Source: CBDUXZ01 sp965371325 [NCBI: uncultured bacterium] (GTDB lineage: Bacteria > JAUYMQ01). From it: a stretch of DNA of 6,264 bases. The position numbers were made by a program, and so were the translations under genes. The DNA lies in contig CBDUXZ010000127.1 in assembly GCA_965371325.1 (NCBI GenBank), forward strand, positions 1 to 6,264. The letters are read 5' to 3'. A model generated the notes under the pieces. It had not been told where the DNA came from. It searched no databases and was given only the letters and a program-made list of their open reading frames with translations. Shown piece by piece: positions 1-5,935 of this stretch (positions within the stretch are counted from its first letter, which is position 1; each line of letters begins with the position of its first letter).

Positions 1-1571
1 TGATCACTCGCCCCGAGCCAGCCGCCCCCGTCGTTGCGCATGACCGCCTGACCCCCTCCAAAGGAGAGCGGATAGGGCAGCGGCTCCGGCCCCGCGACGT
101 CATGCCCGAGCGCCCTGAGCTGCTCACCCGCGCCGTCGAAGAGCGGTCCCTCGAGGGCGACACGCGCGCCGCCTAGGAAGAAGAAGCGCGGTGCATCGAT
201 CGCCGCCTGTAACGATCGACCGCGATCGACGAGGTGGGAGACCACCTGCACGTGCGCCTGCGCCTGCACGTCGGCCCCCATCACGCCGAAGGCCGCCAGG
301 GGAGAGCCGTCGCGGAGAAGCATGGCTGGAACCAGCGTGTGGAAAGGGCGCTTGCCGGGAGCCAGTACGTTCGGATGCATCTCATCGAGCGTGAAGGCGC
401 CGCCGCGGTTATGGAGCGTCACACCGGTGCCGGGCACCGTGAGCCCCGAGCCGAAGGGAAAGTAGAGGCTGTTGATCAACGCAACGAGATTCCCCTCACC
501 ATCCCCCGTCGCCAGTATCACGGTGTCGGTTCCCTGCGGCGGAATACCCGAAGAGGCCATCTCGATCGCGCGGCCGGGATCGATGAGGGCGGCTCTGGAA
601 TCCAGATAGGAAGAAGAGAGAAGCCCGCCCACCGGCGCGGGCGAGAAGGCCGGATCGGCGATGTATGCGGCGCGATCAGCGTAGGCGAGTTTCACGCTCT
701 CGATGAGCAGATGCAGCGCTTCCGGTGACGCGGGGGGGTACCCCCCGGGGTCGTAACGCTCGAGGATTCCCAGCGCGATGAGCGCCGCCAGCCCCTGCCC
801 GTTCGGCGGCAGTTCCAGAACCTCGTAACCGCGATACCCCACGCCGACGGGCTCCACCCATTCGGCGCGCTGGGCCGCGAGATCCCGGACGGTGAGAAGC
901 CCCCCCTGGGCCTCGACATAGGCGGCGATCTTCTCGGCGATAGCGCCCCGGTAGAATGCATCGCGGCCGCCGGCCGCAAGCGCTTCGAGGGTATCGGCAA
1001 GGTCCGGTTGGCGGAAGCGTTCTCCGGCCCGGGGGGCGCGTCCGTCCCGGGTCCACGCCTCGCGCACCTCCCTGGAGGAGAGCATGCCGGTTTCGACCGC
1101 GCATTCCCACTCGTGGGCAACGACCCTGGTGACCGTATGCCCTTCCCGCGCAATGCGAATAGCGGGCTTTAGAACCTCGGCGAGGGAGAGCGTTCCAGCC
1201 GCCGCGAGGGCGGCGCACCACCCGTCGACGGCGCCCGGAACCGTCACCGACAGCGCCCCCCGCATGGGCATCGTGTCGTGGCCCAGCTCCCGCAGGGCGG
1301 CTGCAGACGCCGCCTCCGGTGCGCGCCCGCTCGCGTTAAGGCCAAGCGTCCGTCCCTCGCGGGCGCGATGGATCAGCATGAATGCATCGCCGCCGATACC
1401 GGTTGCCTGCGGCTCGACCACACCGAGTACGGCCGCCGCGCCCACCGCCGCATCGATGGCGTTCGCCCCTTCTGCGAGCAACGCAACAGCCGTTTTCGTG
1501 GCGAGGGGATGACTCGTGGCCGCGATGAAACGACGCCCGGTGGCCGAGCGCCCATCTTCCTGTGCGGCCAC
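1..1571 (-). CDS. ggt: Gamma-glutamyltransferase-like Ntn-hydrolase (YwrD/acylase-type), C-terminus cut by window edge
   Basis: Reading the minus strand from a GTG at 1571 gives 523 codons with no stop, running off the left edge. Family hallmarks: an N-terminal block with ATSHPLAT (residues 18-25), GANAIDAAV (35-43) and EPQATGIGGDAF (53-64), then PFGSG followed by PGTG, and a tail ending GASD that is typical of the last residues of the family, so only a few codons should be missing. Members are made as one chain that cuts itself before a threonine, which becomes the nucleophile. By eye that residue is Thr350 in TDTVIL, giving a 349-residue large chain and a small chain of about 175 or more. 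No signal peptide is visible, so it is probably cytoplasmic, unlike periplasmic GGT. The GTG lies 4 nt after the preceding stop; no other start in frame comes before the conserved ATSHPLAT block. Known members transfer or hydrolyse gamma-glutamyl groups or cleave acyl amides; the exact substrate here is unknown. Confidence 0.93.
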   Translation of the reverse strand, partial: MAAQEDGRSATGRRFIAATSHPLATKTAVALLAEGANAIDAAVGAAAVLGVVEPQATGIGGDAFMLIHRAREGRTLGLNASGRAPEAASAAALRELGHDTMPMRGALSVTVPGAVDGWCAALAAAGTLSLAEVLKPAIRIAREGHTVTRVVAHEWECAVETGMLSSREVREAWTRDGRAPRAGERFRQPDLADTLEALAAGGRDAFYRGAIAEKIAAYVEAQGGLLTVRDLAAQRAEWVEPVGVGYRGYEVLELPPNGQGLAALIALGILERYDPGGYPPASPEALHLLIESVKLAYADRAAYIADPAFSPAPVGGLLSSSYLDSRAALIDPGRAIEMASSGIPPQGTDTVILATGDGEGNLVALINSLYFPFGSGLTVPGTGVTLHNRGGAFTLDEMHPNVLAPGKRPFHTLVPAMLLRDGSPLAAFGVMGADVQAQAHVQVVSHLVDRGRSLQAAIDAPRFFFLGGARVALEGPLFDGAGEQLRALGHDVAGPEPLPYPLSFGGGQAVMRNDGGGWLGASD

Positions 1572-1575
1572 GCGC

Positions 1576-2169
1576 CTAGCTGGCCTTCCCGAGGCGCTTC
1601 TCGACGAGGATGAGCCGGTCGTTTCCCCAGAACATCTCGTCGTTGACGAAGAAAGTCGGCAACCCGAAGGCGCCGCGCTCAACCGCTTCTGCGGTGCGGC
1701 GCTTGAGATCCTCTTTCACCTCCGGTTCCTCGATGCCGGCAAGAAACTTTTCACGATCGAGGCCGACACTCTCGGCAACGTCGCCGAGCAATTGAGGATC
1801 GGAGATATCCTTCCCATCCCCCCAGCATGCCCGGAAGGCGGCATGGGTGTACTCGGGAAGCTTCCCCTCACGCTCGGCAACGATCGCGCCGCGCACCGCC
1901 TTCACGGAGTTGAAGGGGAACACGGCCGGATAGCTCATCGCTACGCCGTAGTGCTCCGACCAATCATTCACGTCCTTGGGGAGGTACTGGGCTTTCTTGA
2001 TGATATCGATGGGCGGGTGATTCCCGGTCTCCTTGAAGATACCGCCCAGGAACACGGGGCGATAGACGAGCCGCGCGCCTTTTCTTCGGGCGAGTTCCTC
2101 GATCTGGGTGGCGGCGAGGTAGGTGTAGGGGCTGATGAAATCGAAGTAGAACTCAAGGGTGGCGGACAT
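1576..2169 (-). CDS. DsbA-fold 2-hydroxychromene-2-carboxylate isomerase / kappa-GST family protein
   Basis: A 197-residue protein, the usual length for this family. It starts FYFDFISPYTYLA (residues 7-19), the family's first strand and active-site turn. Where DsbA has a CXXC disulfide centre this protein has Ser13-Pro-Tyr-Thr16, so it is not a thiol oxidoreductase; the serine matches the glutathione-activating serine of kappa-class GST and of the naphthalene-pathway isomerase NahD. The thioredoxin-fold cis-proline is Pro171 in FGLPTFFVND, followed by FWGNDRL, also typical. FPFNSVKA (84-91) is a further family motif. No signal peptide is seen, so it should be cytoplasmic. The ATG at 2169 is chosen because an AGGAGG sits 8 nt upstream and the family motif begins directly after it; a longer frame upstream from a TTG at 2274 lacks both. 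The GGT-like gene starts 4 nt after its stop, so the two are likely co-translated. The actual isomerase or transferase substrate cannot be told from sequence; many homologues are of unknown function. Confidence 0.9.
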   Translation of the reverse strand: MSATLEFYFDFISPYTYLAATQIEELARRKGARLVYRPVFLGGIFKETGNHPPIDIIKKAQYLPKDVNDWSEHYGVAMSYPAVFPFNSVKAVRGAIVAEREGKLPEYTHAAFRACWGDGKDISDPQLLGDVAESVGLDREKFLAGIEEPEVKEDLKRRTAEAVERGAFGLPTFFVNDEMFWGNDRLILVEKRLGKAS

Positions 2170-2177
2170 GGAACGCT

Positions 2178-2183
2178 CCTCCT
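2178..2183 (-). promoter_or_regulatory. Shine-Dalgarno of the isomerase-like gene
   Basis: Perfect AGGAGG on the minus strand, 8 nt before the ATG at 2169. It fixes the start of the downstream gene and excludes the longer in-frame extension. Confidence 0.85.
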
Positions 2184-2196
2184 GGCATTTGGGGTT

Positions 2197-2219
2197 CCGG
2201 CGCGTGCCGGTATCGCGCC
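2197..2219 (-). repeat. Overlapping inverted repeats in the leader of the isomerase-like gene
   Basis: Two mutually exclusive hairpins can form here: CCGGC/GCCGG (2197-2201 with 2206-2210, 4-nt loop) and GGCGCG/CGCGCC (2199-2204 with 2214-2219, 9-nt loop). They end about 14 nt upstream of the Shine-Dalgarno. No T-run follows, so this is not an intrinsic terminator. In GC-rich DNA such short stems can arise by chance; a role in translation control would be a guess. Confidence 0.25.
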
Positions 2220-2273
2220 CGTCTGCCCGGCAACGGATCGACCCGGCCGATACCCGCTTGCGGACAGGCTGCA

Positions 2274-2302
2274 ATCATACGCCGAACAAAGCGCGCCGAA
2301 AA
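2274..2302 (-). promoter_or_regulatory. Possible sigma-70-type promoter for the isomerase/GGT-like pair
   Basis: On the minus strand a TATGAT hexamer (2274-2279) matches five of six bases of the -10 consensus. Seventeen bases upstream lies TTTTCG (2297-2302), a weak three-of-six match to -35. It sits in the 169-nt gap between the protease stop (2339) and the isomerase start (2169) and would give a leader of roughly 100 nt. No intrinsic terminator is visible after the protease gene, so read-through from the division cluster remains possible. Confidence 0.35.
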
Positions 2303-2338
2303 GGGGATGATGATCGGAACAGGAGAATTAGAACAGGC

Positions 2339-3685
2339 TCAGGACGCGTCGCTCCGCACGAGGGCTTCGAAAACCTGCCAGGACTTCAGAAGCTCCAGGG
2401 CGCGAGCGAGTTGAACGTCGGTTTTTGGATCGCCGTAGCCCGCCCGTGGATCCAGGGGCGAGCCCTTGTCCTTCCCTTCCTCCTTTTTTCCCGGCTCGGT
2501 CTCGTCTTCTTCGGGGTTCATCAGGTGCCCTTCGAGGTTCTCGTCCCGGAGAATGAAGAACTCCGGATCCTTGGTCTCCTCGGAGCTCTTGTAGTCGTCC
2601 GGACTGACGATGATGTCGGGCGTGATCCCCTTGGCCTGAATTGAGTGGCCACTGGGCGTGTAGTAGTGCGCGGTCGTGAGTCGCAGGCCCGAGCCTCCAT
2701 CGAGCGGAATTATCGTCTGCACGCTTCCCTTGCCGAAGGTCTTCGTTCCGAGAATGAGGGCTCGACTGTGATCCTGGAGGGCGCCCGCCACGATCTCGGA
2801 GGCGCTGGCGCTCCCGCCGTTCACCAGAACGACTATGGGATAATCGGCTTCCTCGGCGCCCTTCGTGGCTTCGAAGCGCATCTTCTGGCTCTCGACGCGG
2901 CCGTCCGTGTAGACGATAAGCCCGCCGTCGAGAAAAAGATTTGAAACCTTCACCGCCTGATCGAGAAGTCCCCCGGGGTTGTTCCTCAGATCAAGAACGA
3001 GGCCGCTCAGCTCTCCGTCCTTCCGAAAGTCAGAAAGAGCCTTGGAGAGATCCTGTTCGGTCCTCTCCTGGAAGGAGGCTACCCTCACGTAACCATACCC
3101 TTGCTCGAGAGTCCGCACTCGGACCGATTTGATCTTGATGACGTCCCGGACGATCGTATAGTCCTCGGGCTTTGTCATCCCCTCCCGGAAGATCGAGATG
3201 GTGATCTTCGTTCCCTTGGGGCCACGCATGAGCCTCACGGCCTCCACCAGGCTCATGTTCTTCGTGCTCTTCCCTTCGATCTTCACGATCTTGTCGCCCG
3301 ACTGGATTCCCACCCGGTAGGCCGGAGTCCCGGCGATCGGCGAGACGACCGTGATGTAGCCGTCCCTCACAGTGATCTCTATACCGAGACCTCCGAAGGC
3401 GCCCTTCGTCTCTACCTGCATCTCCTTGAAGGTGTCAGCGTTGAGGAAGTTCGAGTGCGGATCGAGGGAGGAGAGCATCCCCTGAATCGCACCCTCGATG
3501 AGTTTTTCATCATCGACCGGCTCTACGTAGTTCTTCTCGACGATAGAGAGGACGTTGTTGAAGGTGGCCAGCTCTTCGTACTTGCTCCCGGCGATGCCGA
3601 CCCGCTGCGTGGCAATCGAGAATACCCCGATCGCCGTCAGCAGGATCACCAGGGAAAAAACTCGGCCAATCGTGCTTCTACGCAT
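2339..3685 (-). CDS. ctpA: S41 family C-terminal processing protease (CtpA/Prc type)
   Basis: A 448-residue membrane-anchored periplasmic serine protease. Residues about 8-26 form an uncleaved-looking signal anchor. A helical region follows (about 35-85), then a PDZ domain (about 90-178) opening with GAFGGLGIEI and containing GTPAYRVGIQSGD. The S41 catalytic core spans about 195-360. The catalytic set is Ser294 in GSASASEI, Lys319 in TFGKGSVQ and Gln323; the spacing of 25 and 4 residues equals that of E. coli Prc (Ser430, Lys455, Gln459). After residue 365 comes a highly charged, probably flexible stretch, then a short helix to the end. The ATG at 3685 has AAGGAG 7 nt upstream. It follows the envC-like gene after 103 nt, in which I see no convincing promoter or terminator. 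Homologues degrade proteins with unstructured or hydrophobic C-termini; Prc and Pseudomonas CtpA remove peptidoglycan hydrolases. The same job here is inferred from its neighbours. All key residues are present, so it should be active. Confidence 0.96.
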   Translation of the reverse strand: MRRSTIGRVFSLVILLTAIGVFSIATQRVGIAGSKYEELATFNNVLSIVEKNYVEPVDDEKLIEGAIQGMLSSLDPHSNFLNADTFKEMQVETKGAFGGLGIEITVRDGYITVVSPIAGTPAYRVGIQSGDKIVKIEGKSTKNMSLVEAVRLMRGPKGTKITISIFREGMTKPEDYTIVRDVIKIKSVRVRTLEQGYGYVRVASFQERTEQDLSKALSDFRKDGELSGLVLDLRNNPGGLLDQAVKVSNLFLDGGLIVYTDGRVESQKMRFEATKGAEEADYPIVVLVNGGSASASEIVAGALQDHSRALILGTKTFGKGSVQTIIPLDGGSGLRLTTAHYYTPSGHSIQAKGITPDIIVSPDDYKSSEETKDPEFFILRDENLEGHLMNPEEDETEPGKKEEGKDKGSPLDPRAGYGDPKTDVQLARALELLKSWQVFEALVRSDAS

Positions 3686-3692
3686 CTAACTT

Positions 3693-3698
3693 CTCCTT
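3693..3698 (-). promoter_or_regulatory. Shine-Dalgarno of the S41 protease gene
   Basis: AAGGAG on the minus strand, 7 nt before the ATG at 3685. Independent ribosome entry makes sense because the preceding gene ends 103 nt earlier, too far for reinitiation. Confidence 0.8.
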
Positions 3699-3788
3699 GT
3701 GAATTCACCCGCCCCATCGGCGCGACCCCGTTGGGGGGAAGGGATCCGCCCGGAAGTATCCTTGAAATCAGAGTTCCCGATGCCGCAC

Positions 3789-5030
3789 CTAATGCTCTAT
3801 CCAGGCCATGGGATCGACCGGCACTCCCCGCTCCCGGATTTCAAAGTAGAGCACCGGCCCCTCCAGGGAGCCCGAGTCGCCCACTCGCGCGACCACCTCT
3901 CCCTTCGCGACCCAGTCGCCGACCTGCTTTAAAAGCTCCGACGCGTGTGCCGAGAGCGTGTAGTAACCTTCCCCGTGATCCGTGATGAGAATGCGTCCAT
4001 ACCCCCTGAACCAGCCCGCGTAGAGAACACGCCCGGCCGAAACCGCCCGGACCGCGTCACCGTAGGGGGCACGCACCGTGATCCCGTTCGAGCGAATCGT
4101 GGTTCCCAGGGTTGGATCGGCCCTTAGGCCGAATTTCTTGATGATCCTCCCCGCAACGGGCATCGGTATCTGCCCGCGCAGTGCGCTGAAACGCTCCTGT
4201 GGACCGGGAAGACCCTCGCTCCATCGCGAGCCCGACGCGGCGCCCGGCGGCGGTTCCAGCGCGCGGAGCGCCTCGAAGGCGCCCTCGAGCTCACCGGCGG
4301 CCTCCCCGAGCTCCTTTATCGCCGCGATCCGGGCCGCCTTTTCTCTTCCCAGGCGATCAAGAAGCGCGAGCTTCTTCTCCCGCCGGACTTCGAAGGCCGT
4401 CCGTCTGACGACCGCCTCCTCCCTCAGCGTCGATAGCCGCCGACGCTCCCTGTCCAGGGCCTCCGTTTCCCGCCGCGCCTCGCCGAATCTCGATTGGTAA
4501 TCCAAGATCAACACGATATCAGCAGCGACAATCCTCCTCAAAAATCGTGTCCGGCGCGCTAGATCCTGGTAATCGCTAGAAGAAAACAGAATTCGAAAGT
4601 ATCCCACCTCCCTTAACTTGTAAAGCGAGACGAGCCGATCCGCCAGTCTGGTTTCCAGCTCCGCGAGTTCGCCGTCCAGCCGTCGCTGCTTTTTTTCGAG
4701 GGCCGAAAGCGCGCCCTCGGCACCGCGGACCCTGGATTTGGCCTGGAGCAACGCATGCTCCTCCTCGGCCAGTCGCTGCTCTACCGTCCGGAGAAGTTCC
4801 ACCGCCGAGTCCTGCTCCCGGCTGACCTGCCCGAGCGCCCGCTGCTCCTGCTCAATTCGTTTCTGAAGTTTCTTGAGAGCGTTAACCCGTTCCTTCTCAC
4901 GCCCCTCCAGCTTCTCGCCCTTCTCACCCCTCGCCGCGATCGCCGGACCGTGCCCGAGAGAAAACGCGCAGGCGGCTATGAGAAGAGCAATGGCCGCACG
5001 GGCGGGCCATGATGCACGCGCCGCAGGCAT
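3789..5030 (-). CDS. envC: EnvC-like murein hydrolase activator (coiled coil plus degenerate LytM/M23 domain)
   Basis: A 413-residue exported protein. Residues 1-32 form a signal peptide (Arg-rich start, hydrophobic core, likely cleavage after GPAIA). Two long charged heptad-like stretches (about 37-135 and 180-255), separated by a segment with SLYKLREVGYFRILFSS, form the coiled coil that in E. coli binds the FtsX periplasmic loop. A Pro/Gly-rich linker leads to a LytM/M23-like domain (about 288-410). Active M23 enzymes hold zinc through an H-x-x-x-D pair and the first His of an HLHFE motif; here these places read SNGIT (314-318) and VLYFE (393-397), so the metal ligands are gone. Only His362 (LSAH) of the usual set remains. 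PVLYFEIR close to the C-terminus is the form seen in EnvC. It should therefore activate amidases rather than cut peptidoglycan. The start codon overlaps the ftsX stop by one base with no clear Shine-Dalgarno, suggesting translational coupling and matched amounts of the two partners. Confidence 0.92.
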   Translation of the reverse strand: MPAARASWPARAAIALLIAACAFSLGHGPAIAARGEKGEKLEGREKERVNALKKLQKRIEQEQRALGQVSREQDSAVELLRTVEQRLAEEEHALLQAKSRVRGAEGALSALEKKQRRLDGELAELETRLADRLVSLYKLREVGYFRILFSSSDYQDLARRTRFLRRIVAADIVLILDYQSRFGEARRETEALDRERRRLSTLREEAVVRRTAFEVRREKKLALLDRLGREKAARIAAIKELGEAAGELEGAFEALRALEPPPGAASGSRWSEGLPGPQERFSALRGQIPMPVAGRIIKKFGLRADPTLGTTIRSNGITVRAPYGDAVRAVSAGRVLYAGWFRGYGRILITDHGEGYYTLSAHASELLKQVGDWVAKGEVVARVGDSGSLEGPVLYFEIRERGVPVDPMAWIEH

Positions 5031-5923
5031 CAGCGCTGGCCGAAGTGGCGCACGGAGATCGCGGACCCGAAAAGTCCCACAAGGGCGCCGATTGCCAGCA
5101 GTGCGAGAAACGAGGGAGGAGAGAAGAAGACGAGGTCCAGGCGGCCCACGCTCAGAAGGAGTGAGTCATCGATGCGCGACATGAGGAACCGGTAGCCCGC
5201 GTAGAGTGTACCACTGGCGAGGAGCGCGCCCAGAAACCCCTGCGCCATCCCCTCTATAAGGAACGGCAGACGCACGAAGTTTTTCGTGGCCCCGACCAGA
5301 GAGAGGATTTCGAGCTCCTCACGTCTGGCGTAAACAGCCAGTTTGATCGTGTTGGCGACGACGAGGGTAGATCCGATCAGAAGAAACGCGCCGATTACCA
5401 GGCCCGCGAAGCGCAGGAGATTCATAAAAGTCTGGTACTGGCTGAGCCAGTCCTGCCCGTATTGGACGTCGTCGACCCCGCCGAGGCTCTCAACCAGAAC
5501 CGCTACCACCCCCACCTGCCCCGCCTTTCTGCTCCCCTCCCGGAGGTGAATCTCGAGGGAAGCCGGGAGAGGATTGCGCGGGAGCCCATCCAGAATGCCG
5601 GCTTGTCCCCGGAGATCCTTGCGGAACCGCTCCAGCGCATCATCGCTGGAGACGTACTTCACGGCGGAAACGCCCGCCATTCTGGAAATCTCCTCGGAGA
5701 GCCGATTCACATCATCCGACCCGAGACCACGGGACAGGTAGGCGACGACCTGCACGTCACTACCCCAGTTCGCGGCGGAAGCGCGAAGATTCATATAGAG
5801 GAGCGCGAACGATCCGAGGGTAAGCAGTGAGACGGTGATCGTCACGACCGAGAGGACGCTCACGAGGGGGTTGCTTCGGAGCCCCCGGAATGCCGATCGG
5901 AGAAAGTAGATAAGCCTCTGCAT
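5030..5923 (-). CDS. ftsX: Cell division protein FtsX
   Basis: A 297-residue inner-membrane protein, normal length for FtsX. The order is a short cytoplasmic N-terminus (YFLRSAFRGLRSNPL), transmembrane helix 1 (about 22-44), a periplasmic domain (about 45-165) with the family signature NPLPASLEI (117-125), helix 2 (about 168-195), a cytoplasmic loop with REELEILSLVGATKNFVR (201-218) that contacts the ATPase, and helices 3 (about 222-245) and 4 (about 272-292). FtsX does not seem to move a substrate; it transmits ATPase cycles of FtsE to a periplasmic hydrolase activator, here the overlapping downstream gene. The ATG at 5923 is 12 nt after the ftsE stop and is the only start that keeps the full conserved N-terminus. 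A TAG lies in frame upstream, so no extension is possible. The nearby GGAGG is unusually close to the start (see its own entry). Confidence 0.97.
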   Translation of the reverse strand: MQRLIYFLRSAFRGLRSNPLVSVLSVVTITVSLLTLGSFALLYMNLRASAANWGSDVQVVAYLSRGLGSDDVNRLSEEISRMAGVSAVKYVSSDDALERFRKDLRGQAGILDGLPRNPLPASLEIHLREGSRKAGQVGVVAVLVESLGGVDDVQYGQDWLSQYQTFMNLLRFAGLVIGAFLLIGSTLVVANTIKLAVYARREELEILSLVGATKNFVRLPFLIEGMAQGFLGALLASGTLYAGYRFLMSRIDDSLLLSVGRLDLVFFSPPSFLALLAIGALVGLFGSAISVRHFGQR

Positions 5924-5925
5924 TG

Positions 5926-5930
5926 CCTCC
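5926..5930 (-). promoter_or_regulatory. GGAGG with very short spacing before ftsX
   Basis: On the minus strand GGAGG is followed by only two bases and then the ATG at 5923, much less than the usual 5-9 nt. The protein start is well supported by conservation, so either this site acts poorly and ftsX depends on ribosomes finishing ftsE 12 nt upstream, or a less obvious AGG near the ftsE stop is used. Confidence 0.5.
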
Positions 5931-5935
5931 GATAC

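Noticed and set aside
234-728. A 164-codon plus-strand open frame near the left edge.
   Set aside because: Antisense to the small-subunit part of the GGT-like gene; Arg/Gly-rich with no recognisable fold.
676-1221. Two overlapping minus-strand open frames with Met starts (676-1221 and 692-1153).
   Set aside because: Both lie out of frame inside the GGT-like gene, whose own frame is open without interruption from 1571 to the left edge and carries all family motifs.
2170-2274. Upstream extension of the isomerase-like protein to a TTG at 2274, adding 35 residues.
   Set aside because: The extension is Arg-rich and unlike the family, has no Shine-Dalgarno, and its start falls inside the putative -10 element; the ATG at 2169 has a perfect AGGAGG.
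1516-2310. A 264-codon plus-strand open frame antisense to the isomerase-like gene.
   Set aside because: It is the mirror of a clear family member with a strong Shine-Dalgarno; its translation shows no recognisable domain and it spans the end of the GGT-like gene and the promoter gap.
3686-3788. Possible terminator or promoter in the 103-nt gap before the S41 gene (a CCCC/GGGG mini-stem at 3726-3736 and a GATACT hexamer).
   Set aside because: The stem is only four pairs without a T-run, and no matching -35 lies at the right distance from the hexamer.
3101-3985. A 294-codon plus-strand open frame across the S41 gene start and the envC-like gene end.
   Set aside because: High GC content keeps antisense frames open; the product is low-complexity, rich in Arg, Pro and Asp, and crosses two well-supported genes.
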